A stretch of DNA of 64,000 nucleotides from the NCBI RefSeq assembly GCF_900497805.2, contig NW_020954630.1:4191573-4255572 (forward strand), written 5' to 3'. This DNA is from Vombatus ursinus. Lineage: Eukaryota > Chordata > Mammalia > Diprotodontia > Vombatidae. The position numbers were made by a program, and so were the translations under genes. Position 1 is the first letter of the stretch. Every line of letters starts with the position of its first letter. Shown here in pieces: positions 20,436-31,021 of the stretch. The notes under the pieces were generated by a model that saw only the letters and a program-made list of their open reading frames with translations, did not search any database and was not told the origin of the DNA.

Positions 20436-21704
20436 GGCTATCATAAAAGGAGAAGTAGACAACATTTCTTTTGTGTTCCTATAGCTAGACAGGACATGTT
20501 CCACCATTTGGTCATCATCTGTGTACCAGTCAGGAAAATGACTACTCATGAGATCAGAAAAGTCATGTAGGACATGTATTTTATTGGAGTTAGAACTTCC
20601 CACCTCCACAGGAGCCAGCTTGGAATTTGGTGTGAGGGAAGTAGTGAATAGAATTAGATGTGTTTGTTATAGTTCAATCTACCAAATTCTAATTGAGTTC
20701 AGAGGAGGAAGAGGTTAGAAGGGACAAGAGTGGTTAGGAAAGACTAACTACTTTCTATTTTCTTGTGCCAACCACTATCATGCTGGTGACATCATTGTTT
20801 TATTGCTGCTTTTATTTTCTTTCTGCATTTGTACCTACCCCCATACTCAATGATTTTCATTCATAGGGCAGCCCTATCCCTTGCTTCTTTAGGGAAGCAC
20901 TAGACACCTGCAGTAATATTGCTTCACATTTATTCTACTTTAAGCTTTTTATTTTTTTAAAGTTGACATCAGTCGTCTCATTTGTGTCACAAAACAAATC
21001 TGTGAAATATAAGAATAGTTACTATTATGCTTGGAAATGAGGCCCACACGGGTTAAATTTCATGCACAAAGACACATAGTCATTAGTTCAGAAACTAGAG
21101 ATACCCTGGCTATTGACATTCTTTTCACTGAGGCATTATAAATCCCTGTGTACCAAGAAATTGAGATTGGAAAATCCTGCTTGAAGGTAAGGAGAAAGGA
21201 GATCTATCTTTTAGTGGCCTCCATCTTTGCCATTATTTGCACGTATCCCATGTTGTGCTGATTTTAGTGCATCTTTCTCTTATGAAGAAGAAAGATGGTT
21301 GACTGTCAGTTCTTTCAGCTTCCCTTCAGATTTCATCACCCTCTGGAGTTTCATTCACATAATTAAGGCAATGGGGCAGGATCCTTATTCGTGACATTAT
21401 GTACATGAAATAATCAAGCAATTGACAAAGCATTGTTAGATCCCTTGACAAGTAGAACACAGAACCACAGAGACAAATACAGCTTAAAATGGATAACTTT
21501 GTTACAAAAAATCTTGGGATAATTCATATCTGCATAGGTGAAATAAGGGATCCTAAGCAGTCATGGAACAATTTGGGGATATGGAACACCCTGGATTTAG
21601 ATGGGTAGAGCAAGTGTGGGAAACAAAGATTTGTTGTCTTTCTGAGGTACGTGTCTGGGACATTACAGAATGCCTCCTGAAACTTGCCAAAAGAGATGCC
21701 ACTA
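20436..21704. other. Mostly unassigned sequence
   Basis: A weak antisense MIR trace at about 21020-21150 (GAAATGAGGCCCACACGGG, ACATAGTCATTAGTTCAG) is the only repeat I can suggest. No coding frame stands out. Confidence 0.35.
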
Positions 21705-21780
21705 ATCAGGCTTAAAATGAGGTAGCTAAACTAGATTGCCTCAAAGGTCTTTTTGAGCTCTAAATTTTATGATTTTTAAA
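21705..21780 (+). mobile_element. MIR3-type tail fragment
   Basis: AAAATGAGGTAGCTAAACTA, GATTGCCTCAAAGG and GAGCTCTAAATTTTATGATT follow the CR1/L3-like tail. Confidence 0.6.
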
Positions 21781-23284
21781 TTTTACTCTTCAAAACATAT
21801 GGAAAGCAATGAGTATAAGAGCTATTCTGAATAATTATGACCAATAAAGAGGAACTGAGTGCTGAAATAGAAATGATGTAAAATTAGAAAGAAAGTGGCC
21901 AAACCATCTTAGAGTTTGTAATAGAGGAGAAGAAAGCTGGGGAAAATGTGCCATATATGCTACATTCTAGGGTAATGAATTTTGAAGAAAGCGGAGGAAA
22001 TATAGGTAAGATCATAGGGCCTAAAATTCTACAGGGTATATGAACATATGAGGGAATTGCAAATTTTCAAAAATGAAATTCTTATGACAAAAGCCACAAA
22101 TTATTCAATTGAGAATAGGAAAAAGTAACTGACTTAAATAGGTCAAGGAGTAAACACAGCGAATTAACTGACCAGTTTAGATATTAAAAAGACTTCTAGA
22201 ATATGGATGCAAAGATTAAGGATTAAAATGGTTGAGGATAAGCATAAAGGAATGGTATGGCTTTGTGAGAATAGCATGAGTAGGACAGCACTAAGTTGAG
22301 GTGGACAATAAATGCTAAAGAAAACAAGAAGAACTTTGAAAACTATGTAGGGGGTCTGAGAAAGATCAAGGAAAGGATGAGATAATTTTTTGAATGAATG
22401 GGATGATTATAACGGGAGATGGAAAGAAGACACAACTCCACTCTGAGTTCTCTGTTCACCATACCATGATATCAATCTGTTGTTACAGGACATTCTCTGA
22501 ACAATTAAGGTTAATGTTTTATACTGTTAGCACCATTGTTCTCATTTTTCTGTCCACTGAGGGCTATTACATTTTGGTAAATCAAGCCTGATTAGTCCCA
22601 AGGGGTGTATGGGTGGTGGAGCATTGGATTACCTGCATGGACTTATCAACCCAGGCTCACTTTTGCCCCTCAGATCAATTGATACATCTTTAATGAGTGG
22701 TTTTCATGTCCATAGCACTGTAGGGAATACAAGTTATTCTAACTCTGAGAAGTTCTTGGCCTAAGTAAGGATTTTCCTTTTCCCTGAGAATACCTAGCTC
22801 ACCCAACAAATTCACTGTATGAAATATAATGTCAGAACAATCACGATTGGTCCACTAATATGGCTTAACCTATCCCTGATACCTTGTAAAAGAGAATTTC
22901 TGTTGTGAGTCTACAAATGAAAGCTAGCACCCAGGTGCTGCTGAAAAGAATTTTTGCAACCCAAGTCCTTTGGGACTCTTTAGTGGGTTCAATTTAAATC
23001 AGTAGGCTATCATCTGTGACTCCTGACTCCAGTATATTGTTTATTGCTGAGAGAACTTACAAATTCTTCAGCAAGTTATGGAATTTGATATAAAGAATTA
23101 AAAACAAGGTGACAAAACATTGTATATGCTGGCCTCTTCTTTTCTGTAACATTACTTATTCAATGGGATTTTGCCCTTGGATGCCTCTAGTCTAATTGTG
23201 AAATCAAAGGGCCATGCAGGGCTGACCATGTCTATTGTGTCTGCAATCTTTGTCCATACTGCATGGTATGAAGCAACTTCTGGT
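21781..23284. other. No recognisable feature over 1.5 kb
   Basis: A-rich on the plus strand up to about 22400, then mixed. I recognise no repeat and no coding frame; this is the longest quiet stretch in the window. Confidence 0.4.
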
Positions 23285-23392
23285 GTAACCATAGAATTTT
23301 TAAACTGCAAATGGGCTGCAGAACCCATCTAGGCTCTAAGGCCCTCATTTTACAGAAGAGAACACTAATGGAATTAATCTCCCAGTCCACTG
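23285..23392 (-). mobile_element. MIR3-like tail, antisense
   Basis: ACCATAGAATTTTTAAACTG and CCTCATTTTACAGAAGAG keep the order of the reverse MIR3 tail and CORE start. It runs into a poly(T) tract at 23392. Confidence 0.55.
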
Positions 23393-23701
23393 CTTTTTTT
23401 TTTTTAGGAGCCTAGAGATTTGTATAGAAGGAGCAAACTAAATCAATAATGGAAAAAACAATTAACCTTCATTATAGGCTCATTCTACCTCACACAAAGG
23501 AATAAACTTAACTTGAGAGGCCTGCAGAAGCATGAAAGGGAGAGGGTATGGAGAAAAGGGGCAAGGATGGACTTGGATCACTATCACTTGGAAGACAGGT
23601 ATAACCAGATGACTGGAGGCAGCAGATACACAGGGTCTCAGCTTTAGGTGCAGTTACTTTCAGGCCTGGCAAGAGGAGGAAGAGCATTCACCAGCCATTG
23701 G

Positions 23702-24195
23702 GAGGCAGCTCAGTGCACAGTAGAGAAAGTGTTGGGTCTAGCGTCAGGAAATTGTTCAGTCATTTTAGCCATGTCTAATTTTTTGTGACCCCATTTGGGG
23801 TTTTCTTGGCAAAGATACTGGAGAGATTTGCCATTTCCTTCTCCAGCTCATTTTACAAGTGAGGAAACTGAGGTAAACAGGGTTAACTGACTTGTCCAGT
23901 GTCACATAGCTAGTAAGTGTCTGAGGCCAGAGTTGAACTTAAGAAGATGAGTTTTCCTGACTCAGAGGCTGGTACTCTATTCTCTGTGCCACCTTGGTAT
24001 TCTAGGAGTAAGGAAGACCTGAGGTCATATACCACTTCATACACTTAGTAGCTTTGTGACCCTGGCAGTCACTTAAACTTTCAGCCTCAGTTTCCTTACT
24101 TGTAATAATAATAAGAGCACCTTCTCAGAATTGTGGAGATCAAAGGAGATAACACGCAAGCTGTGAAGTGTTACATACACATTAATTATTATTAT
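23702..24195 (+). mobile_element. MIR-type SINE interrupted by an antisense Mar1
   Basis: Head 23702-23750 (GAGGCAGCTCAGTGCACAG ... GTCAGGAA) resumes at about 23999 (TCTAGGAGTAAGGAAGACCT) and runs through GACCCTGGCAGTCACTTAAA to a (TTA)n end. The Mar1 (23751-23998) sits between near-identical 14-15 bp repeats TCTAGCGTCAGGAA (23737-23750) and TCTAGGAGTAAGGAA, the expected target-site duplication. Confidence 0.85.
23751..23998 (-). mobile_element. Mar1-type SINE nested in a MIR-type SINE
   Basis: Reverse copy: TTGTTCAGTCATTTTAGCC, TGTGACCCCATTTGGGGTTT, CCATTTCCTTCTCCAGCTCA, GTCACATAGCTAGTAAGTG, CTCTATTCTCTGTGCCACC. Full length and younger than its host SINE. Confidence 0.92.
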
Positions 24196-24439
24196 GTTAT
24201 TTTTCCATCCATGACATTACAATTGTCAAGTTTGCATGGGAGTTGAAAGGTTCCATTAATAAAATTCCAGATATTTGATGTTCTAGAGAAGGAGGAGACA
24301 GAAAAAGAAAGCAGAAATGGTCTATAACATTAAGAGACTGGGCCACCCAAACCTAGAATTTTTCTGAGCAGCTACACTGACAAATTCAATTTCATATAAC
24401 TCTCCTTGAAACAGTTGTGACATGATGTTTTTAAAGTTA

Positions 24440-25085
24440 TCCTTCTAATCTTGCATTTAAGTCTTTTCTTTGACTTCTCTCTGGACACTAGGTAGTCGCT
24501 TGACTTTTCCATACTAAGCAGCTAGTATGGAAGCTAGGCAGCTTCTCCCCACTCCAGTCCAGACTTACCTTAGCTGCCAAGGTTATGTCTGAAACTTAGA
24601 TCTGACCATGTGCACTTCCCTATCCCTTCCCACCAGCCCCAATCTGACTCAGTGAGCTCCAGTGTCTCTCTATTAGCTCTACGATCAAATATAAAATCCT
24701 CTGTTTAACATAACATGGACCCTTCCAATATTTCCAGTCCCCTCCACGCACTCTATGATTTAGCCATATTGGCTTATTGCAGTTTCTCAAATAAGACAGT
24801 TTCCTCACTTATTCTGTAGCTCATCTCCATGCACTAGCTGCCCTCAATTTGGGAATAATTTGCTCCTTTACCTTCACGCCTTAGTTTCCTTAGCTTCCCT
24901 TTAAAACTTATATCAAAGCCAGCCTTCCACAAGAGGACTTTCCCTTCCAGATATTAGTGCCTTGCCTTTTCAAAAGTACTCTTTATATTTTGTATATGTA
25001 CCTATTTATTGGCATGTTATCTGCCCCATTGTTGTTAGCACAGTGCCTGACAGAGTACCCCTTAATAAATGCTTATTGACTGCCT
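24440..25085 (+). mobile_element. L2 LINE 3' half
   Basis: CCCACTCCAGTCCAGACTTA, GTGAGCTCCAGTGTCTCTCT, ATCAAATATAAAATCCTCTG, CACGCACTCTATGATTTAGC and the terminal CACAGTGCCTGACAGAGTAC / TTAATAAATGCTTATTGACT follow L2 ORF2 C-terminus into 3'UTR. No long frame survives. Confidence 0.8.
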
Positions 25086-25722
25086 TACTTACTAATGGTT
25101 TACATTTGGAGAGAACTTTAAAATGTACAGATCTCTCTTTTACAGCCAACCTATGTGCTACCTGTCATCTTCTCTGCAAGTTTTGCAATGGCTTTTGATC
25201 AAAAGCAATAAAATCTGACCTTGTGGTTTTGTATTTATAGGGATCTTTGTATCCTGGAACAAACAGAAGAATTCATTAAACTTCTTTATTTCAATATTCC
25301 AAAGCAAAATCACTGCATCCAAAATGACAGCTGTATAGCTATTCTGCAGTGAATCATCTGTTTGTTGAGTAAAGAGGCAATGACTTTAAATGGTATTCTC
25401 CCCGCTCCCAAAGTAAAGTAGAGTCAACTAAATCAATTTATCTCCATGGGGGTCAGCCAGACTCCTGGAGTTAGAAATCATGGTATGTGAAAAAGAGGAT
25501 TTGTTCTTTCCTCAAGAAGTTTACATATACAAATATTGCTAGGTTTGAGAAAGATAAAGAGATGGAAAAGGCATGGTCCTTGCCCTTAAGGAGTAGGCGA
25601 GGGGCTCCTATGCTACTAATTCATGTAAAATAGAACAATACAAGAAATACAAAGGGGTATGTGTGAGGTGAGAGAAGAGAGAGATGGCTTTACATGGAGT
25701 TATTGAAAGTGCTAGACTTGGA
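25086..25722. other. Mostly unassigned; weak repeat 'X' trace
   Basis: Only GGTCCTTGCCCTTAAGGAG (about 25576-25594) recalls repeat 'X'. Otherwise nothing I can name. Confidence 0.35.
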
Positions 25723-25925
25723 GTCAGAAGGCAGGGTGGCATAGTGGAAAGAGCCTGGAATTTGAAGTAAAAAACATTGACTCAAGTTCTGGCTCTGTCC
25801 TTAGCAATCTGCATGACTTTGGGCAAGTCATTTCTTTGGGGTCTCAGTTTCCTCACTTATTAAATAAATGAGTCGGACTGGTTGATCTTTAAGGTCCCTC
25901 CCAGCTCTAGCATTTGATTATTCTG
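25723..25925 (+). mobile_element. MIR3-like SINE, near full length
   Basis: GGGTGGCATAGTGGAAAGAG head, TTTGGGCAAGTCATTTC CORE, and GGACTGGTTGATCTTTAAGG / TCCCAGCTCTAGCATTTGAT tail. Confidence 0.85.
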
Positions 25926-26258
25926 CTTTCTCGTCTCTTTAGGAACCGTCCTGATCGCCCATGCTGTTGACCATTCCTAGCTCACTGCCCAAATCAATAT
26001 GTATTTGTCCTCTGTTTCATTCCTAGCTAATCTGATCAATTACCCTGTCCTGTGATACAAATTAATGTAATAGCCTTTCCTGATAGGATTTTCACATTTT
26101 GATGAGGATCTTTTAGAGTCAATGTCTTGAAATAAATAACAGCAATAGAAATTTCAGGTACTTTGGTGGGTTGATTGCATTATAATTTACTACAGATTCC
26201 CTTAACTGATACCTCTTGTGATCTCATCTTAGGATCATTTTTCATTTTTGCTTTATAG

Positions 26259-26364
26259 AGGATTGTGCATGGGAAGCTCCACTACAGTCCTATCCAGATG
26301 GCTCATCGTGTTATAATGGTGACCTTGGGTCCTTGAAAGCCATGTCAGCAGAGTGTAACTGCTT
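26259..26364 (+). other. Possible orphan exon (GT-AG bounded)
   Basis: A pyrimidine-rich acceptor (TTTTTGCTTTATAG, ending 26258) and a strong donor (CTT|GTAAGT at 26365) bound 106 nt, or 104 nt if the AG at 26260 is used. One frame is open across it, starting GAT TGT GCA (DCAWEAPLQSY...); the other two have stops. I do not recognise the peptide. It could be a coding exon, a lncRNA exon or chance. Confidence 0.2.
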
Positions 26365-27009
26365 GTAAGTCCTACTAAGATGGAAAGGATTCAAATGTGA
26401 AGGAAGGTGATGGGTTGTATGCTTGGCATCTGAAGACCAACCTAGTTAGTTTGAAGAGGCTTATTACTAGAAAGAAGGCTGCTAAGTGATGGATTTATTT
26501 TATGTATATTTTTGGCCTCATAAATGCATGGTGGTGGCAATTACCGAGAGAGTACCCTGTGGAAAAAACCTTGGATCCTTGAAGTATTGAAATCATTTCA
26601 CTGTCACAAGACAGCCTCCAAAATCAGGCATTGGGCAGGGTTAGACAGAAGGGGGAAAGAAGATAGTTACCATTTGAATTTTAGGCTTTTCACAGGAAGG
26701 TATGATCATTCACAATTCTGTATAGCCTGGAGTTGAGATCAAGTTGGAGACTGTGAATTAGTTCTAATAAATACTCATCACCTTCCCTGGGCTCTTTAGC
26801 AATAGTTACCATGGAAATACCTACTTACTGTGTTTATTGTCAAAATAAGCCATAAATTATAATTCCTAAGGGATTCCCTCCAAATTAAATATTTCTATTA
26901 TTATTACTGGAATCACTCTTATCTGAAGTAGGAAGAAATAGCCAGTGGGTATGGTGTCTTTATTGTTCCCCCCCACCCATGTATAGCTAATTTATCCTCT
27001 AATTGACAA
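26365..27009. other. No recognisable feature
   Basis: No named repeat. A 70-codon open frame at 26524-26736 has no recognisable motif. Confidence 0.4.
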
Positions 27010-27215
27010 GAGAACTGCCAGTATTTAAATACTGAACCAGCCATCTCCTGAAGCAAAGGAACTGTTTTATAAGGATGTTTATTGACTTTTTTTTTTTTTT
27101 TTGCTTTTACTTATTTATTTAGGGTATGTATTTATAAGCAGGAAGTAGAGTATGAAACTAATTTGCAAATTAGTGTTTCTTTCCTGAGTCACATCAACTG
27201 AATTTTCTAGCATCT
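27010..27215. promoter_or_regulatory. Candidate regulatory island 2 with two palindromes
   Basis: Holds two perfect palindromes, CAGTATTTAAATACTG (27019-27034) and ACTAATTTGCAAATTAGT (27157-27174), and an AP-1-type TGAGTCA (27185-27191). The second palindrome combines a POU-like TTTGCAAA core with mirrored TAATT homeodomain half-sites. A poly(T) run lies between them. Function is inferred. Confidence 0.3.
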
Positions 27216-27259
27216 CTAACTAGTCCTACTTAATATGACAGAGTAGCAATTCTCTAGAT

Positions 27260-27640
27260 CTAATTCAGTATGTTAAGTGCCTACCACAGGGGTGGGGAAC
27301 CTGTGGCCTTGAGGCTACATGTGGCCCTCTAGATCCTCAAGTGCAGCCCTTTGACTGAATCCAAACTTCACAGAATAAATCCCCTTAATAAAAGGATTTG
27401 TTAGGTAAAACTTGGACTCAGTCAAAAGGCCATACCCAAGGACCTAGAAGGTCACATGTGGCCTTGAGGCCACAGGTTCTCCACCTACTGTATTCTAGGC
27501 CCTATGCTAGGTGCTTGGGATACAAAGGCAAAATAAAAAAAAAAAAACAATTCTTGCCCTCAAGAAGCTTATATTTCATGGGGGAAGGGGAGGACAACAT
27601 ATAAACAGATAACTACCTAATTATTTGAGGAGGGAGAAAT
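27260..27640 (+). repeat. Repeat 'X' fragment interrupted by MITE A
   Basis: TATGTTAAGTGCCTAC before the MITE and GGCCCTATGCTAGGTGCTTG, ATTCTTGCCCTCAAGAAGCT, TATATTTCATGGGGGAAGG after it are consecutive parts of repeat 'X'. Confidence 0.6.
27285..27487. mobile_element. Foldback hAT-like MITE, family A, copy 2
   Basis: Begins CAGGGGTGGGGAACCTGTGG, contains GGCTACATGTGGCCCTCTAG, mirror halves TTGACTGAATCCAAACTT / AAACTTGGACTCAGTCAAAA, and ends CCTTGAGGCCACAGGTTCTC. The whole element can fold on itself. It is closer to the presumed consensus than the copy at 3816 and is inserted into repeat 'X'. Confidence 0.9.
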
Positions 27641-27723
27641 ATTGCCTTGGGAGATGACTAGGTGACTAGAATCTTAGTTAATGCGCTATTAAAAGATAGT
27701 TAAGAGGATAATATTATCCAGAG

Positions 27724-27927
27724 CAGGGGTTCTTAACAATTTTTGTGTCTGTCCTGGACCCCTTTGGTGGTGAAGCCTACGGATCATTATTTTTAAATGA
27801 ATGAAATAAATGAGGATTGCCAAGGAAATGAGTTATATTGAAATGCTTTAAAATATGCATAGATACATACTATTATTAACATATTACAATTTAATCAAAT
27901 TCATGGACCCTAGGTTTAGATTCCATG
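27724..27927 (+). mobile_element. hAT-like MITE, family B, full copy
   Basis: CAGGGGTTCTTAACAATTTT start, GACCCCTTTGGTGGTGAAGC, TTTTTAAATGAATGAAATAA, TATATTGAAATGCTTTAAAA, TTCATGGACCCTAGGTTTAG end. The ends are inverted versions of each other. Confidence 0.8.
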
Positions 27928-28127
27928 ATCTAATCTAATCTAACACCTTTGCTTTCCATGGTCACACATCAGTCATGGTCTTAGCCACCTATGTCATCCA
28001 TCTTACTCATCTTGACTGTCTCTAAAAGTCAAATCCACTCTGAAAGGGTGAAGATTATTATCTTTGATGATGTGCTACAGCGTCTAAAGCCCAAAACTGA
28101 GGGAAATAATAATAGCTGAAATTTCAA

Positions 28128-28460
28128 TTCAGTTCAGGTCAATTTAACAGACGTTTATTAGATGCCTAGTATGTGTCAGGTACAATGCTACATACTGGGA
28201 GCACAAAGATAAAACCAAACAATCCTTGGTCTTGTGGAGCTTACATTCTATATTTATATAATGTTATAAATTTGCAAAGAGATTTACATAAGTTATTTAT
28301 ATATCATTTGATTCTCAAAACAATACACTAATGCAGATACTGGAGCTATTATTATGCCTAGGAGTGTTGCGAGACACAAATTAGACAATGGATATAAAGT
28401 ACTTTGCAAAACTTAAAGTGCATTATAAGGGCCAGTTATTGGTATTATTAGCCTACTGTG
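28128..28460 (+). repeat. Repeat 'X' head followed by a MIR-type tail
   Basis: 28128-28262 has TTTAACAGACGTTTATTAGA, TATGTGTCAGGTACAATGC and CTTGTGGAGCTTACATTC. 28350-28460 has TGCGAGACACAAATTAGACA, TAAAGTACTTTGCAAAAC and (TTA)-rich sequence, a MIR-type 3' end. Confidence 0.55.
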
Positions 28461-28547
28461 ACCAGGCATATAGTCTGGTGATGACTCTGTTTCCTGAGCC
28501 TTCTACTCCTCTATTGCTGAGCTTAAGCAATAGACTAATATGGAGGT

Positions 28548-28765
28548 GTGCTGGTAAATGTTAAACAACCAGGCTCTCTGGGGAAAAAAAAAGATAATTT
28601 ACACACATTTAAGTTTAATCTGCATTAATAACACTTCATTAAGTTTAGAAAGCAACACAATAATAAATCAAGCCCTGATTTGTAGCAAATGCAAAAGGTG
28701 TAAATGCTTGCATTAAAAATTTAACAATGGCTTTTCACAAGGCCTTAAAGCTGGTTCCAGTGGGC
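28548..28765. repeat. Unassigned interspersed repeat 'H', copy 2
   Basis: GTGCTGGTAAATGTTAAACA, ACCAGGCTCTCTGGGG, TTAATCTGCATTAATAACAC, AATAATAAATCAAGCCCTGA, GTAAATGCTTGCATTAAAAA and TTTAACAATGGCTTTTCAC, colinear with 2790-2990. Better preserved than copy 1. Confidence 0.6.
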
Positions 28766-28771
28766 TGTAAC

Positions 28772-28918
28772 CCATTATTATACCCATTTTCAAGATGGAA
28801 AAGTTAGGAGCAGAGAGGTATCATGCCATGGCCACACAGTTAAATGTCAGAGATAGTATTTGAAGCCAGGTCTCCCATATGCCAATTCCAATGCTCTATC
28901 TAATGCTGCTTCTAATCA
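28772..28918 (-). mobile_element. MIR-type SINE, antisense
   Basis: CATTATTATACCCATTTTCA, CATGGCCACACAGTTAAATG and TTTGAAGCCAGGTCTCCC, then CAATGCTCTATCTAATGC, are the reverse CORE and head. Confidence 0.7.
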
Positions 28919-29844
28919 TCGCCTCTATGTTTTTCTTCTCTCCCTGTGACTTAAGATTTTTCAAAAAAATTATTCAGATTGGTATAAAGACAATGCATAT
29001 TTATGCTTGCTAAGTGATTAGGAAATGATATCATTTCAAGTACTGAGTAGTTAGCAACTTAGATCGTCGATAAAAGACTATTGCAAGCCTCTCTTATGAC
29101 AGGCTAAGTGGTTCTGGGCTGTCATTTCCTTCTCCTGTCCTTCCCTGGGGACTTCCATGACCCATGTGAGAAACTTCTAGGTCCTATACCTTCACAATCA
29201 AGACTTTACTAGCCTATCTCTAGTACCTTCCTGTCTTTGTCATCTGAATGGAATCCTATTCAGGCATATACCTGGGTGCGAAACTATTCCTTCTATGTAA
29301 AACTCACCTTCTCTGATCTTTGTATGAAGGTATCAGAGCTGCTGTGGTGTGGAGGACATATTGGTGAATTTTGTTGGTTGTTACCTAACCCTATTGACCC
29401 AGCCCCACATTATTGCCTAAAATTATTTTATTTCAAGGTTTTTTCCCTTTTTTTTAATTAAAGTGTACAAAAATAAAATGCTTTAAGCATTTAGTTACCT
29501 GTCTGTTTCCTTTTATAAAGCGTCTCTTAAGAACCAAAATGGCCATAAGGGACCATGGCATCAGAGAAGTATTCCTTACCCAAAACTATATGAACCTGTA
29601 GTCAGTTTGGATAGTATGCCCTAATTCCAGGCTACATAGTGGAATAACTAAATAGCATCCAAATTCTTTTGCATTCCATTGTGTTTTCAGGTCTTAGAGA
29701 GCAAATAGTTTTCTGTCAGTTTGAAACTAAACATAGGAAAAAAAGAGGCGTTTTATTTTCATGTCATAGTCATATTTTCCTGGAACAAAACTGAATGATT
29801 ATATGTGAGATTTTCCATATTGCCCTATAAAGTTGTATACTCAC
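28919..29844. other. No recognisable feature
   Basis: Single-copy-looking sequence. A near-palindrome AAATGCTTTAAGCATTT lies near 29478. A 74-codon open frame at 29237-29461 has no motif I know. Confidence 0.4.
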
Positions 29845-30000
29845 ATTCATTTGCTCATTCATTCAACTACCTTTTGTCATGTGTGTACTATATACCTAGT
29901 ACTCTACTAGGTATTTTAAGGGAATAATAAAAGATATAGTTGTCCTTGAGGAATTTTTAGTCTATTTTAAGAGAGAATAAGGACATCAATCTGGTGTAAT
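29845..30000 (+). repeat. Repeat 'X' head fragment
   Basis: TTCATTTGCTCATTCATTC, ACCTAGTACTCTACTAGGTA and TTGTCCTTGAGGAATTTTTA follow the repeat 'X' 5' order. Confidence 0.55.
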
Positions 30001-30134
30001 AAGTTTTTTTTTAATGGTGAACACAATGTAAGTTTTTAAAATTTACCTAGTTGATGTAAAAATTACTGTTTTGACTGATTTTCTCATGCCCAAATTGATT
30101 ATTTTAGCTATACAACCCATTAGAGATGAGTTCT

Positions 30135-30321
30135 TATAGAAAGAGCATTGGACTAAGAATTAAATCAGAGTTCTATTGCTGCCACTGTTTATCTGGGTGT
30201 CTTTAGGTAAACTATTTAACTGCCCTGTGTCTCTCCTCATTTGTAAAATGGAGATCACAACACCTCAGCCTATCTTATAGGGGGAGCTCAAATTAGATAA
30301 TAGATATCAAAGTGCTTTGGA
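30135..30321 (+). mobile_element. MIR-type SINE, 5' part of the L1 insertion target
   Basis: TAGAAAGAGCATTGGACTAA, GTAAACTATTTAACTGCCC and TTTGTAAAATGGAGATCACA, then an AGATATCAAAGTGCTTTGGA tail. The tail resumes after the L1 at 37115 (AAAATCAGAAGTGCCATATG), so the L1 split one SINE. Confidence 0.8.
30308..30321 (+). repeat. L1 target-site duplication, left
   Basis: CAAAGTGCTTTGGA, identical to 37101-37114. A 14-bp perfect pair flanking the L1. Confidence 0.95.
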
Positions 30322-30401
30322 CTTTCCAGGAGCCAAGATGGCAGAGTAAAAAGGTAGTCGCTCTCACCCTCCCCTATCAACCTCTGAAAACCCGGAAAAT
30401 A

Positions 30402-31021
30402 TCACCCCAGAAAAAACCCTGGAAGAGCTGAACCAGAAGAAAGACAGGGTGCAGCAGTGCAGTAGACTAGACAGCTAGAGGGATTAACGGGAAAGGCCCC
30501 ACTTACCCTGGAGAAGGGGAGCAGTACGAAACAGGAGTTGCCCAGCCAACTAGTGGAAAGACCCACTTTAGCACACAAGGAGGAGATTTTGGTGCCTCGG
30601 CATTCTACAGCAAACGGGTCCCCAAGTGCCTCAGCAAAAATAAGGGAAGCAGCACTACAAAGGGCCCCAGGCAGATAAGCACCCGGCAGCGTTTGTCTGA
30701 AAGAAGCTGAAGAAAGCAACCTAGAGGTGCCAAAAAATACCAGCCTTGTTGATTCTAGCCCAACACCAGGTAAACTGTCAGAACCCTATAGCCTCCAACT
30801 GCCAACCAGGAGGAGATCCCAAAGCCCAGGTGGTCGAGCAGGCAAACGCCAACAGCTGTACCTCCGAGTGCCTCAGTGAGGGTGGGGTAGCTGGTGGAAA
30901 CCAGCTCAGAAAAACACCAGGTGACTTGGCATTCTACAGCCAAGAAGTCTCCCAGTGCCTCAACAGAAATAAGGGAGGCAGCACTGCAAGGGGCCCCAGG
31001 CAGATAAACACCTGGCAGCAC
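30402..31021 (-). other. Antisense open frames in the L1 5'UTR
   Basis: Two minus-strand frames, 30402-30719 (105 codons) and 30755-31021 (88 codons), each start with Met and read the same register of the duplicated unit. LPGAYLPGALCSAASLI in the first corresponds to LPGVYLPGAPCSAASLI in the second, and about 24 of 30 residues match. Primate L1 carries an antisense ORF0 in its 5'UTR; this is a positional parallel only. The GC-rich, stop-poor sequence could also leave frames open by chance. Confidence 0.35.
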
